Shown piece by piece: positions 15,069 to 25,165 of a DNA stretch of 64,000 nt. Below the pieces are notes generated by a model, which saw nothing but the letters and a program-made list of their open reading frames with translations, did not search any database and had not been told where the DNA came from. A program made the translations under genes and the position numbers. How positions within the stretch are numbered: position 1 is the first letter of the stretch; every line of letters starts with the position of its first letter. Location of the stretch: contig JBOGXA010000018.1 in assembly GCA_050694175.1 (NCBI GenBank), positions 15,863-79,862 on the forward strand, read 5' to 3'. Origin of the DNA: JBOGXA01 sp050694175 (GTDB taxonomy: Bacteria > Actinomycetota > CADDZG01 > WHSQ01).

Positions 15069-17611
15069 GAGACAGAGACCTCGCAGGGATCGTCATCAAT
15101 GGGCGGGAGATGGTCGCCGAAGAGGGGCGCCTACTTATCGACGTCGCCGAGGAGATGAACATCTTCGTCCCACGCTTCTGCTACCACCCCGGCATGAAAT
15201 CGGTGGCGGTGTGTCGGATGTGCCTGGTCAGGATCGAGGGGATGCCAAAGCTCGCCCCGGCGTGCGCCACTCCCGTTACCGACGGCATGGTCGTGAATAC
15301 GGTCGACGAGGAAGCAGTCGGAGCCCAGGAGGGGATGCTCGAGTTCCTGCTCATCAATCACCCACTCGACTGCCCCATATGCGATCGGGGAGGCGAATGC
15401 CCGCTGCAGGACCAAACATACCGGCACGGTCCGGGGTCGACTCGATACGTCGAACCCAAGAGGACCTACGAGAAGGCGCTCGACATCTCCGATCTAGTTG
15501 TTCTCGATCGAGAGCGTTGTGTGCTGTGCTGGAGGTGCGTGCGGTTCTCGGACGAGATAGCGGGTGACCGCTTCATTCAGCTCGTGGATCGGGGGGCCGG
15601 GACTCAGATCCTCACCTTCAGTGATGAACCTTTTAACAGCTACTTCTCCGGAAACACGATCCAGATCTGCCCGGTCGGAGCGCTGACCGCAAGCACATAC
15701 CGGTTCGTGTCGCGACCTTGGGACCTGAAGACCGCCCCCAGTGTCTGCAGCTACTGCTCGGTCGGCTGTCCGACTACGAACGAGGCCCGGGCCGACAACC
15801 TGGTTCGTGTCCAGGCGCTTCCGAATGAGAACGTCAACGATTTCTGGATGTGCGACAAGGGCCGCTTCGGCTTCCACTACGTCGAGTCGGGGGATCGCTT
15901 GACCACTCCACTCGTGAGGGGAGACGACGAAGAGTTTGCGCCCGCGTCGTGGGGAACGGCGCTCGAGCGCGTTGCCGAGGGAGTCCGCAACGCCGCTGCG
16001 ATCGGAGTGATTGCGGGGGGTCATCTCACGACCGAGGATGCGTTCGCTGTCGCGCGCCTCGCGCGCAAGGTCCTCGACACGCCGAACATCGACTCCCGCC
16101 TGCAGGATGCGGGCGCGCCGTATGAGAAGGCGCTCGAGATCTCAGAGGTGGCGGGTTCGTCTGCGACCCTGAACGACGTCGAGACCGCGCGCACCATTGT
16201 GTGGGCGGGACCCGATCCCAAAGAGACGTTGCCTGTGCTGTATCTGCGGCTGCGCAAGGCAGTGCTCGACCACGGCGCGAAACTCATCGTCGTCTCACCC
16301 CGCGCCGTTTCGCTCGATGCGATTGCAGCGCACGTCGTCCGCTGCGAGCCCGGCGGGGAGGCGAAGTGCCTCGAGGCGTTGCCGCCGGACGTGAAACGTG
16401 ACATCGGTGAACCTTTCGTGGCGTGCTGGGGGCCCAGCTCTCCGGGACGGGACGAAGCACCAGTGTTGCGCGGCGTTCTCGACCTGCTTGCCGAAACGCG
16501 CGGGAAACTTCTGTTGTGTCCGCCCCATGCGGGGTCGCAGGGAATGATCGACATGGGTGTCCTGCCGATGCTTGAGGGCGGCTATCAAGAGGTGTCGGCA
16601 CGCGGCATGGACACGGGGGAGATGCTCGGCGCCGCAGCCGACGGCGAGCTCGACGCGCTGCTGTTGATCGGTGCGGACCCCATCGCCGACTTCCCCGACG
16701 CGGCCTTGGCCAGGCGGGCACTCGAGCGGTGCGGTTTCACGGTCGCCGTCGAGTTGTTCGCCACCGAGAGCGCCCGACTCGCCGACGTCCTACTTCCGAG
16801 CACCGCGATCCCCGAACGCGCCGGAACGTTAACAAACCTCGAGAGGCGTCTTCAGAAGGTTGAGGCGCTCGTCGCGCCGCCGGGTGCATCGCGCGCTCCG
16901 TGGCGGATCCTGTCCGGCATCGCGCGGACGCTCGGACAAACGTGGGGGTGGGACTCAATCCAAGATGTCTGGGCCGATATCCGCGCCGAGGTCCCAACGC
17001 ATGCCGACGTTGATCTCGACAGGATCAGCCAGAAGTCTCCGCCCACGACGCTGCAGTACGAGTCGGGTTTCGAGGAGGAACGCGGCGTTGAAGCCGCCGT
17101 CGTCGCCGGACCGGGAGCCGGGTACCCCAAGGGCTACCGGTCGGGCGCGCCATTCCAGACGGGACAGAATTGGCCTCTTTCGTGGGAGCTGCGCGCATTC
17201 GAAGCCGGGCAGCGGCCGGGCCTCATTCCCGTGCGGGCGGAGACACGAGAATTCCGCACTCGCAGTTCGTCTGCATCCGGGCTTCATCCGCGCGCTGTGA
17301 AGTCGCCGTCGTTCGTTCTGTACACGGGCCGGATGCTCTACGACGCCGGAACCATGGTGTCTAAGACGGCCGCACTGCGCGGCCTCTCTCGTCACCCCTT
17401 TGTCGAGCTGAGCGACATCGACGCCACCGAGCTCGGCCTGTCAGACGGTGACGAGGTGATCGTCGCGTCAAACGGGTTCGAGGCGCGGGCGAACCTGAGG
17501 ATTGCAGACATCGCTCGCGGTGCGGCCTTTATCCCCTTCGACCAAGAGGGTCTGAAGGCGAACCGCTTGATTACCGGGATCAATCCGACGGTGGAGGTGA
17601 GGCCGGCGTGA
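15065..17611 (+). CDS. nuoG: NADH-quinone oxidoreductase subunit G (operon 1)
   Basis: Large iron-sulphur subunit, 848 residues. In order: a 2Fe-2S ferredoxin domain (CYHPG, CRMC), a His-ligated 4Fe-4S site (HPLDCPICDRGGEC), a further cluster site (RCVLCWRC and a later CPVG), then a molybdopterin-oxidoreductase-like domain. SVCSYCSVGC with a distant Cys in WMCDKG indicates that the extra cluster N7 is kept. No Mo-cofactor role is expected from family knowledge. GTG 15065 overlaps the nuoF stop. Confidence 0.95.
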   Translation: MRDRDLAGIVINGREMVAEEGRLLIDVAEEMNIFVPRFCYHPGMKSVAVCRMCLVRIEGMPKLAPACATPVTDGMVVNTVDEEAVGAQEGMLEFLLINHPLDCPICDRGGECPLQDQTYRHGPGSTRYVEPKRTYEKALDISDLVVLDRERCVLCWRCVRFSDEIAGDRFIQLVDRGAGTQILTFSDEPFNSYFSGNTIQICPVGALTASTYRFVSRPWDLKTAPSVCSYCSVGCPTTNEARADNLVRVQALPNENVNDFWMCDKGRFGFHYVESGDRLTTPLVRGDDEEFAPASWGTALERVAEGVRNAAAIGVIAGGHLTTEDAFAVARLARKVLDTPNIDSRLQDAGAPYEKALEISEVAGSSATLNDVETARTIVWAGPDPKETLPVLYLRLRKAVLDHGAKLIVVSPRAVSLDAIAAHVVRCEPGGEAKCLEALPPDVKRDIGEPFVACWGPSSPGRDEAPVLRGVLDLLAETRGKLLLCPPHAGSQGMIDMGVLPMLEGGYQEVSARGMDTGEMLGAAADGELDALLLIGADPIADFPDAALARRALERCGFTVAVELFATESARLADVLLPSTAIPERAGTLTNLERRLQKVEALVAPPGASRAPWRILSGIARTLGQTWGWDSIQDVWADIRAEVPTHADVDLDRISQKSPPTTLQYESGFEEERGVEAAVVAGPGAGYPKGYRSGAPFQTGQNWPLSWELRAFEAGQRPGLIPVRAETREFRTRSSSASGLHPRAVKSPSFVLYTGRMLYDAGTMVSKTAALRGLSRHPFVELSDIDATELGLSDGDEVIVASNGFEARANLRIADIARGAAFIPFDQEGLKANRLITGINPTVEVRPA

Positions 17612-18819
17612 TCGACAGCATTGATCCCGTCCTCCTTGCGGCCCTCAAGGTGGTAATCGCGTTTGTCGCTCTGCTGGTCGTCACGATGTTGGTCGTGTGG
17701 GCCGAGCGGAAGGTCATCGCGGACATGCAAGCTCGCGTTGGACCGAACCGGTGGGGGCCATTCGGGATTCTTCAGACCCTGGCGGACGGCATCAAGTTGT
17801 TCTTCAAGGAGGACCTGCGTCCGAGGGATGCCGACCGATGGACTTACGCCCTGGCCCCGATCGCAGCGATGGTTCCTTCCTTCCTTGCCTTCGCAGTCGT
17901 GCCAATCGGGGATCACGTTACGGTCGGAGACGACCGGGTGGACTTCATAGTCGGCGATCTCAACATCGGGATCCTGTATTTCCTGGCGATGGGCTCGCTC
18001 GGCGTTTACGGTGTTGTGCTCGCGGGATGGGCGTCGGGCTCGAAGTATCCGCTCTTGGGGGGGATTCGTTCCAGCGCGCAGATGATCTCGTACGAGATCG
18101 CTCTCGGACTCTCTCTCGTTCCCATCGTGCTTGCAGCCGGGAGCCTTTCCACAGTAGAAATCGTCGCGGCGCAGGCCGACACGGTCCGAAACGTTGACTT
18201 CTTTGACGGGATTCCAGTCCTCGAGCAGATCTCCACGCTCTTTCGCTTCGTTCCGAACTGGTACATCTGGTCACAGTGGCCGGCATTCCTGATCTTTCTC
18301 ATTGCCGGGATCGCCGAAACCAACCGTGCGCCGTTCGATCTTCCCGAAGCAGAGACGGAGCTGATCGCCGGGTACCACACCGAGTACTCGGGCATCCGCT
18401 TCGCCATGTTCTTTCTGGGTGAGTACATCCACGTGGTCGTCATTTCGGCAATGGCGGTAACGCTTTTCTTCGGTGGATGGAACGGACCCAGCCCAGGCTT
18501 CGTCGAGTGGCTGTGGCCAATGGTGTGGTTCGTCGTAAAGACAAGTCTGTTCGTCTACCTGTTCGTGTGGTTGCGGGCCACACTACCGAGGTTGCGTTAC
18601 GACCGTCTCATGTGGCTCGGCTGGAAGCGACTGATCCCGGCGGCGCTTGTGTGGATCATGGTCACCGCCGTGGTCAACACCGACGAGGTGTCGCGCACCT
18701 GGAGACTCGCCGTGTTCGGCGTCCTGTTCGTGCTCGTACTCATCTGGGTGGGTCGCGGCGACCCGCGCTTGAAGCAGGCCGCGGCTCCCGCGAGGAGGGT
18801 GCGCAGTGGCGTTGCCTGA
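17608..18819 (+). CDS. nuoH: NADH-quinone oxidoreductase subunit H (operon 1)
   Basis: Membrane subunit that closes the quinone cavity, 403 residues with about eight or nine helices. Conserved segments include ERKVIADMQARVGPNRWGP, GIKLFFKEDL, and ETNRAPFDLPEAETELIAGY. GTG 17608 overlaps the nuoG stop. The C terminus is a little longer than usual and overlaps the nuoI start by 14 bases. Confidence 0.96.
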   Translation: MIDSIDPVLLAALKVVIAFVALLVVTMLVVWAERKVIADMQARVGPNRWGPFGILQTLADGIKLFFKEDLRPRDADRWTYALAPIAAMVPSFLAFAVVPIGDHVTVGDDRVDFIVGDLNIGILYFLAMGSLGVYGVVLAGWASGSKYPLLGGIRSSAQMISYEIALGLSLVPIVLAAGSLSTVEIVAAQADTVRNVDFFDGIPVLEQISTLFRFVPNWYIWSQWPAFLIFLIAGIAETNRAPFDLPEAETELIAGYHTEYSGIRFAMFFLGEYIHVVVISAMAVTLFFGGWNGPSPGFVEWLWPMVWFVVKTSLFVYLFVWLRATLPRLRYDRLMWLGWKRLIPAALVWIMVTAVVNTDEVSRTWRLAVFGVLFVLVLIWVGRGDPRLKQAAAPARRVRSGVA

Positions 18820-19363
18820 GATCCTGACCGGGCTGAAGGTCGTCATCCGCAACGTCTTCCGCAAGAAGGAGACGGTGAGCTACCCGGAGGTTCGCCGCCA
18901 GCCGTGGCCCCGGTTCAAGGGTCGCCACATTCTGGACCGCCATCCGGACGGGCTCGAGAAGTGCATCGGCTGCGAACTGTGCGCGGGCGCCTGTCCTGCG
19001 GACGCGATCTATGTGGTCGGGGCCGAGAACACTCCCGAGCAACGGTTCTCGCCGGGCGAACGATATGCGCAGATCTACCAGATCAACTATCTGAGGTGCA
19101 TCTTCTGTGGACTCTGTGTCGAGGCATGTCCGACGGAGGCCCTTCTGATGACGACCGAGTACGAGATCTCCGGATCGTCGCGCGAGGCGCTGATCTACAC
19201 GAAGGATCAGTTGATCGTCGATGCTCCGATCGAGCGTCATTGGGACACGAAGATCGAATACTCCCCCGACCGGAGCGAGAAAGCCAAGCCGGAGGAAGGC
19301 GGGCGGATACGAGATGCGCGCTATCCCGAAGACTTCCTACCTCCCACGGGACGTCAAACGTGA
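18806..19363 (+). CDS. nuoI: NADH-quinone oxidoreductase subunit I (operon 1)
   Basis: Ferredoxin-like subunit with two 4Fe-4S clusters (N6a, N6b). Both binding motifs are complete: CIGCELCAGACP and CIFCGLCVEACP. The 185-residue length is normal and there is no tail beyond the fold, in contrast to the second NuoI at 30007. GTG 18806 lies within the end of nuoH. Confidence 0.96.
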   Translation: MALPEILTGLKVVIRNVFRKKETVSYPEVRRQPWPRFKGRHILDRHPDGLEKCIGCELCAGACPADAIYVVGAENTPEQRFSPGERYAQIYQINYLRCIFCGLCVEACPTEALLMTTEYEISGSSREALIYTKDQLIVDAPIERHWDTKIEYSPDRSEKAKPEEGGRIRDARYPEDFLPPTGRQT

Positions 19364-19935
19364 GCATCGAGGTCGTCGTCTTCGGCGTTTCTTTTGTGGT
19401 CGCATTGGGAGCGGCTATTGCCATGCTTTTTGCCCCCAATGCCGTACACGTGGCGCTCTTCCTGGTCGCCACGCAGATTGCTCTGGCGCTGACCTTTCTG
19501 CTTCAGGGCGCCCACTTCATCGCGGCGGTCCAGATCATTGTGTACGCCGGAGCGATCATGGTTCTGTTCCTGTTCGTCATCATGCTCCTCGGAGTGGATC
19601 GCCGGGAGGTCCTGGTTGAGCCTCTAAAGGGACAGCGACCCCTTGCGGCCGGTCTCGGGGCGTTGCTGGTAGCCGAGATCGGTTACGTCGCGTGGCGCGG
19701 CTTCGATTTCGTTGCTGGTGGCCGGGGCGAGTCCGCTCTGCAGGCCCTCAACCAGGATCCCGGAAACGTCAAGGCAATCGCCCGCGCCCTGTTCAATCGT
19801 TACCTGCTTCCCTTCGAGATCACGTCGGTGCTGCTGGTTGTGGCGATTGTCGGCGTAATGGTGCTTGCGCGTCGAATCGGGTCGGCGGCCGCGCCGGCGC
19901 GCGATGCGGAGGCCGGAAAAGGACAGGCGGCGTGA
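19360..19935 (+). CDS. nuoJ: NADH-quinone oxidoreductase subunit J (operon 1)
   Basis: Membrane subunit of about 191 residues with five helices. FIAAVQIIVYAGAIMVLFLFVIML in overlapping pieces contains the typical YAGAIMVLF signature with its pi-bulge helix. GTG 19360 overlaps the nuoI stop; the longer frame from 18904 runs antiparallel to nuoI coding sense and is discarded. Confidence 0.95.
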   Translation: MSIEVVVFGVSFVVALGAAIAMLFAPNAVHVALFLVATQIALALTFLLQGAHFIAAVQIIVYAGAIMVLFLFVIMLLGVDRREVLVEPLKGQRPLAAGLGALLVAEIGYVAWRGFDFVAGGRGESALQALNQDPGNVKAIARALFNRYLLPFEITSVLLVVAIVGVMVLARRIGSAAAPARDAEAGKGQAA

Positions 19936-20240
19936 CGAGCGTCGACCCCGGTTACTACCTCGCGCTCGCCGGCCTGCTTTTCACCGTGGGCGTGGTCGGT
20001 GCGCTTGTGCGTCGCAATGCGATCGTCATCTTCATGTTCATCGAGCTAATGCTCAATGCCGTCAACCTCGCGTTCGTGACATTCGCACGAATGCGTGGAA
20101 GCGTCGACGGCCAGGTTCTCGTCTTCTTTGTCCTGGTTGTTGCCGCCGCCGAGGCTGTCGTCGGACTGGCGATCATCCTCTCAATCTTCCGCCGGCGTCA
20201 CAGCGGCAACGTCGACGACATGAGCCTGTTGAAGTGGTGA
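19932..20240 (+). CDS. nuoK: NADH-quinone oxidoreductase subunit K (operon 1)
   Basis: Small antiporter-related membrane subunit, 102 residues, three helices. FMFIELMLNAVNLAFV carries the proton-path glutamate in helix 2, and VVAAAEAVVGLAI carries the second one in helix 3. GTG 19932 overlaps the nuoJ stop. The C terminus NVDDMSLLKW is the usual family ending. Confidence 0.96.
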   Translation: MTSVDPGYYLALAGLLFTVGVVGALVRRNAIVIFMFIELMLNAVNLAFVTFARMRGSVDGQVLVFFVLVVAAAEAVVGLAIILSIFRRRHSGNVDDMSLLKW

Positions 20241-20244
20241 GGCA

Positions 20245-22167
20245 GTGATCTTCGCGGGATTCAGCCCAGGCCTCGCGCCGTACATCATCCTGTTCCCACT
20301 GATCGGATCGATTGTGCTGCTGCTGGCCGGGAAGCGCCTCGGCCGCCTCAGTGGTCCGCTTGCCACCGCCGCCGTCGGTCTGTCCTTTCTCGCCGGAGTC
20401 GTGCAGTTCCTCAGGGTGGTCGGCATATCGGCCGGGCACGGCGAGGGGAACACGCGCGAAGCCACCTACCGCTGGTTCGAATGGATCGCGGCCGGCGACT
20501 TCCGGTTTTCGGCAGACTTGCTCGTCGATCAGCTCTCGATGCTGATGGTGCTGGTGGTGACGGGCGTGGGGACGCTCATACACGTGTATTCGATCGGATA
20601 CATGCACGGCGACCCGCGCTATCCGAGGTACTTCGCCTACCTCAATCTCTTTGCCGCCTCCATGCTGCTACTCGTGCTGGCCGACAACCTGCTACTCATG
20701 TTCGTCGGTTGGGAGGGCGTCGGCCTCTGCTCGTACTTGTTAATCGGATTCTGGTTCGAGAGGGATGTCGCGGCCAACGCCGCCAAGAAGGCATTCATTG
20801 TCAACCGAATCGGGGACTTCTCGTTCATGCTCGGGATCTTTCTGCTTGCCGGCACGGTCGGGAGCCTTGCATTCGGCGAGATAAACGCGCTCGCTCGAGG
20901 TGGAATGAGCGCAGGCATCGCGACGATTGCAGCACTGCTCCTGTTCGGTGGAGCGACGGGGAAGAGCGCCCAGATACCGCTTTACATCTGGTTGCCGGAT
21001 GCGATGGAGGGCCCGACACCCGTGTCTGCGCTCATACACGCGGCGACGATGGTGACCGCGGGTGTGTACATGGTCGCTCGTCTGAGCCCGCTTTTCGAAG
21101 CGTCGGGCGACGCGTTGATGGTGGTTGCCTGGATCGGGGCAATTACCGCGCTGTGGGCCGCGCTGATGGCCTGCGCCGAATACGACATCAAGAAGATTCT
21201 GGCGTACTCGACCATCTCGCAGCTCGGGTACATGTTCCTGGCTCATGGCGTGGGGGCGTATTCGGCCGGTATGTTCCACCTCGTCACGCATGCGTTCTTC
21301 AAGGCGCTGATGTTCCTGGGGGCGGGGGCCGTCATGCACGGGCTTGCCGGCGAGACCGACATTCGCAAGATGAGCGGTTTGCGTAAGCAAATGCCGGTCA
21401 CCGGATGGACGTTCGCGGCGGGATGGCTGGCGATCTGCGGGATCGTGCCGTTCTCAGGTTTCTTCTCGAAGGACGCCATCCTTGCAGGGGCGTGGGCGCA
21501 GGGAGAGTACGTCCTGTGGACGATCGGCGTCGGAACCGCGCTGCTGACGGCGTTCTACATGTCGCGGCTTTACTTCCGCGTTTTCGAGGGGCCGGTGCGG
21601 ACCCCGCAAGGTACGCACGCGCACGACGCCGGCGGGACGATGAAGGCCGCCCTCATTCCGCTTGCGGCCACCGCCGTGATCGGCGGCATCATCAACCTGC
21701 CCGGCCCAATCACGCTCGAGCACTTCCTCGAGCCCGTGGTCGGTGAATCGGAACTGCCTACGGGCATCGTCCCATGGCTTCTTGGGGCCGCCGCTCTACT
21801 AGTAGCGGTTGCCGGCATTGCGGTAGCTCGCTCTCTGTATCTGCTGCCCGGAGCAGAGGAGCGGCGCGCTCACGTTCAACGTCCCATTGCACCTCTGGTG
21901 GCCGGGGCTCGGAACAAGTTCTACGTCGACGTCGTCTATGGACGGGCGCTAGTGCTTCCGGGCAAGGCCTTTGCAGCGTTCTGCGCCGACTTCTTCGATC
22001 GCAAGGTGATCGACGGAGCGGTCAACGGGAGCGCGTGGCTGGTGGGATGGTTGTCGCAGGGACTGAGGCGGGTTCAAACGGGCTATGTGCGCAACTACGC
22101 CGCCGTTTTCCTCCTCGGAGTTGTGGTGGTGTTCTCCTTATTGATCCTGCGGGTGGGTATTTCGTGA
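20245..22167 (+). CDS. nuoL: NADH-quinone oxidoreductase subunit L (operon 1)
   Basis: Largest proton-pumping, Mrp-antiporter-like subunit, 640 residues. Recognisable segments are GWEGVGLCSYLLIGFW, GPTPVSALIHAATMVTAGVY, and KKILAYSTISQLGYM. The C-terminal region should form the lateral helix followed by a last transmembrane segment. GTG 20245 follows the nuoK stop by four bases. Confidence 0.96.
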   Translation: MIFAGFSPGLAPYIILFPLIGSIVLLLAGKRLGRLSGPLATAAVGLSFLAGVVQFLRVVGISAGHGEGNTREATYRWFEWIAAGDFRFSADLLVDQLSMLMVLVVTGVGTLIHVYSIGYMHGDPRYPRYFAYLNLFAASMLLLVLADNLLLMFVGWEGVGLCSYLLIGFWFERDVAANAAKKAFIVNRIGDFSFMLGIFLLAGTVGSLAFGEINALARGGMSAGIATIAALLLFGGATGKSAQIPLYIWLPDAMEGPTPVSALIHAATMVTAGVYMVARLSPLFEASGDALMVVAWIGAITALWAALMACAEYDIKKILAYSTISQLGYMFLAHGVGAYSAGMFHLVTHAFFKALMFLGAGAVMHGLAGETDIRKMSGLRKQMPVTGWTFAAGWLAICGIVPFSGFFSKDAILAGAWAQGEYVLWTIGVGTALLTAFYMSRLYFRVFEGPVRTPQGTHAHDAGGTMKAALIPLAATAVIGGIINLPGPITLEHFLEPVVGESELPTGIVPWLLGAAALLVAVAGIAVARSLYLLPGAEERRAHVQRPIAPLVAGARNKFYVDVVYGRALVLPGKAFAAFCADFFDRKVIDGAVNGSAWLVGWLSQGLRRVQTGYVRNYAAVFLLGVVVVFSLLILRVGIS

Positions 22168-23681
22168 GCGAGTGGCCCCTCGTCGACATCGTGATCTTCA
22201 TGCCCCTTGCAGGTGCGGTTCTTCTCGGCCTGTTCCCCAGCACACGCGTCGGGGCGATTCGCGCCTGGGCTCTGGTTGTGTCTCTTCTCACATTCGTGTT
22301 CTCGCTGGGCATCCTGATTGAGTTCGATGCATCGGCGAGCGTCCGCTTCCAGCTCGGGACCTCCGCGGAATGGATTCCAAACTGGGGAATTGGTTACATC
22401 ACCGGCGTCGATGGGATCAGCCTGTGGTTGGTGATCCTGACGGCGTTCTTGATGCCGCTCGCGGTTCTGGCATCGTGGAACGTGGAGAAGAAGGTAAAGC
22501 CGTTCTTTGTCTTCCTTCTGGCGCTAGAGACCGGAATGATCGGCGTCTTCTCTTCGCTCGACATGTTCCTCTTCTACCTGTTCTGGGAGGCGACACTGGT
22601 CCCGATGTACTTCCTCATCGGGATCTGGGGATACGGACGGCGAACCTACGCGGCCCTCAAGTTCTTCCTTTTCACTCTGATTGGCTCCTTGTTGATGCTC
22701 GTTGCCATCCTTGCGCTGTATTTCACCGGTGGGGACGACCCCACGTTTGGCTATGAGGCGTTATTGAACACACCGCTTGCCCTGGACACCCAGCGGCTGC
22801 TGTTCCTCGCTTTCTTCGCGAGCTTCGCCGTGAAGATACCCCTGGTTCCGCTGCACACCTGGCTTCCGGACGCTCACACCGAAGCACCGACGGCGGGTTC
22901 GGTCATGCTGGCCGCAGTCCTGCTGAAGATGGGTGCTTACGGACTGATTCGGTTCGGCATCCCGCTGTTCCCGGACGCCGCGCGCGATTTCGTGCCGTTG
23001 ATCATCGGACTGTCCATCGCGGGGATTCTCTATGGAGCCCTTGTGGCGGCCATGCAGCGGGATCTCAAACGGCTAATTGCGTACTCGTCTGTGGCACACC
23101 TGGGTTTTGTGACTCTCGGGCTCTTTGTCGGTTCGGTGGAGGGCATGAGTGGGGGAATCCTGCAGATGGTCAGCCACGGACTGTCCACAGGCGCTCTATT
23201 CATGCTCGTCGGCGCGCTCTACGACCGCCGTCACACGCGCTTGATCGCCGACTTCGGCGGACTTGCAAAGTCGGTCCCGATCCTCGCGGGCGTTTTCTTG
23301 GTCGTGGCCCTGTCGTCTCTCGGGCTCCCCGGCCTCAACGGATTCGTCGGTGAGTTCCTGGTGCTTCTCGGAACATTTCTGACGTATCGGTGGTGGGTCA
23401 TACCGGCGGCGTTCGGTGTTGTCCTTGCCGCGGTTTACCTGTTGTGGGCGTACCAGCGTGTGTTCCACGGTGAGTTGACGAGCCCAGAGAATCGCAACGT
23501 TAGCGACCTCAACCCACGCGAGGTGGTCATGTTCGCTCCCCTCGTTGCCCTGATCGTGATCATCGGTGTGTACCCCAAGCCCTTCCTCGAGCGCATCGAG
23601 CCGGCCGCGCAGATCGTGGTCGAATCGCTCACCGAGGGCTCCACTCTTCCCGGCGCGCCCGGGGTTGCGGAGGCCCCCTGA
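22164..23681 (+). CDS. nuoM: NADH-quinone oxidoreductase subunit M (operon 1)
   Basis: Proton-pumping antiporter-like subunit, 505 residues. FWEATLVPMYFLIGIWG contains the key glutamate of helix 5, VPLHTWLPDAHTEAPTAGSV the broken-helix region, and RDLKRLIAYSSVAHLGFV the conserved lysine segment. GTG 22164 overlaps the nuoL stop; the longer open frame from 21774 lies inside nuoL in another frame. Confidence 0.96.
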   Translation: MSEWPLVDIVIFMPLAGAVLLGLFPSTRVGAIRAWALVVSLLTFVFSLGILIEFDASASVRFQLGTSAEWIPNWGIGYITGVDGISLWLVILTAFLMPLAVLASWNVEKKVKPFFVFLLALETGMIGVFSSLDMFLFYLFWEATLVPMYFLIGIWGYGRRTYAALKFFLFTLIGSLLMLVAILALYFTGGDDPTFGYEALLNTPLALDTQRLLFLAFFASFAVKIPLVPLHTWLPDAHTEAPTAGSVMLAAVLLKMGAYGLIRFGIPLFPDAARDFVPLIIGLSIAGILYGALVAAMQRDLKRLIAYSSVAHLGFVTLGLFVGSVEGMSGGILQMVSHGLSTGALFMLVGALYDRRHTRLIADFGGLAKSVPILAGVFLVVALSSLGLPGLNGFVGEFLVLLGTFLTYRWWVIPAAFGVVLAAVYLLWAYQRVFHGELTSPENRNVSDLNPREVVMFAPLVALIVIIGVYPKPFLERIEPAAQIVVESLTEGSTLPGAPGVAEAP

Positions 23682-25165
23682 TGTCACCCGAGGTCAGGCT
23701 CGCGGGGATCGCGCCCGAGATCGCCCTCACGGTCGCCGCCTTCGTTGTCTTGCTGGTCGACGCATTCGTCGGCGAGCGGCGGAACCGGTGGTTTCTTCCT
23801 CTGCTCGCAACGATCGGGCTCGGAGCATCCGTTTACTTCGCAGTGGATGCCTGGGGGGCCAACGAGTTACAGCTCGCGCGGATGGTCGCGGTCGACGGCT
23901 TCGCCACGTTTGCGAAAGTGACTCTCGCAACCTTCGGACTACTCACGGTGTGGCTGTCGCACGACTATCTACGCCGGCGTGACATCGAGGAATCGGAGTA
24001 CTACGCCCTGGTTCTGTTCGCTGTCGCGGGGATGATGTTGATGGCGAGTGCCGCAGACCTGATTGTGATGTTCATCGCTCTCGAGACCTTCTCCATTTCC
24101 CTCTATGTGCTGGTCGGCTTTCGACGACACAGTCTCTTCGGTCAGGAAAGCGCGATGAAGTACTTCCTGTTGGGCGCGTTCTCATCCGCATTCTTCTTGC
24201 TCGGCATCGCGTTCGCGTATGGGGCCGTGGGGTCGACAAACCTCTACGGGAACCTCTCGTCGCTTGATTGTGCGACACCAGGCCTCGCGCGGGTCGTTGA
24301 GTGCGCCTCGGGATCGAGTGCCGGGCTCCTCGTTCTCGGCATCGGCTTGCTGATAGTGGGTCTCGGTTTCAAGATCGCAGCCGTTCCGTTCCACATGTGG
24401 ACCCCCGACGCGTACCAGGGGGCGCCCGCGCCCGTCACGGGATTCATGGCCGCCGGTTCCAAGCTGGCAGGCTTCGCCGCGCTCATTCGGCTGCTTGACG
24501 TGGGGCTCTTTTCGTTTCGCGCCGATTGGCGTCCCCTCGTAATCGGAATAGCGGTCCTCACCATGATCGTTGGGTCGGTTCTGGCCGTCGTTCAGGAGGA
24601 CCTCAAACGGCTGCTTGCGTACTCGTCCATTGCGCACGCAGGGTTCGTTTTGACCGGCATCGTTGCGGCGAACGATCGAGGCGTGGCCGGAACACTCTTC
24701 TATCTGGCAACATACGGCGTGACCATCCTCGGCGCGTTCGCGATCATTTCCGTCCTAAGCGATTCGGATGAGCGGCGGGTCAGGATCTCGGACTATCGGG
24801 GTCTGTTCGACGATCACCCGATGTTGACCGGTGCTCTTACCCTCTTTCTACTCTCTCTGGCGGGAGTGCCGCTCACCTCCGGCTTCGTCGGGAAGCTGGT
24901 CGTTTTTGGAGCCGCGGTGGAGGCGGGCTACGAATGGCTCGTCGTCGTGGGCGTAATCGCCAGCGCCATCGCCGCCTTCTTCTATCTGAAAGTGATGGCT
25001 GCGATGTACATGCAGGAGCGCGTGGGCGAAGGTGTTACGCGCCGGCGAACCCCGCTAGGGGTCGCCGTGGTGGCGCTGGCCGCACTGGCGACCGTCTTCT
25101 TCGGTCTTCTGTGGACGCCGCTTATAGAGGCGGCGGAAAAGGCGACGTTCTTCGCCGGAGGCTAG
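23681..25165 (+). CDS. nuoN: NADH-quinone oxidoreductase subunit N (operon 1)
   Basis: Third antiporter-like subunit, 494 residues. FIALETFSISLYVLVGFRR, VPFHMWTPDAYQGAPAPVTGF and EDLKRLLAYSSIAHAGFVL are diagnostic. ATG 23681 overlaps the nuoM stop. It ends operon 1; its stop codon overlaps that of the convergent arsI gene, so the two transcripts meet with no spacer. Confidence 0.96.
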   Translation: MSPEVRLAGIAPEIALTVAAFVVLLVDAFVGERRNRWFLPLLATIGLGASVYFAVDAWGANELQLARMVAVDGFATFAKVTLATFGLLTVWLSHDYLRRRDIEESEYYALVLFAVAGMMLMASAADLIVMFIALETFSISLYVLVGFRRHSLFGQESAMKYFLLGAFSSAFFLLGIAFAYGAVGSTNLYGNLSSLDCATPGLARVVECASGSSAGLLVLGIGLLIVGLGFKIAAVPFHMWTPDAYQGAPAPVTGFMAAGSKLAGFAALIRLLDVGLFSFRADWRPLVIGIAVLTMIVGSVLAVVQEDLKRLLAYSSIAHAGFVLTGIVAANDRGVAGTLFYLATYGVTILGAFAIISVLSDSDERRVRISDYRGLFDDHPMLTGALTLFLLSLAGVPLTSGFVGKLVVFGAAVEAGYEWLVVVGVIASAIAAFFYLKVMAAMYMQERVGEGVTRRRTPLGVAVVALAALATVFFGLLWTPLIEAAEKATFFAGG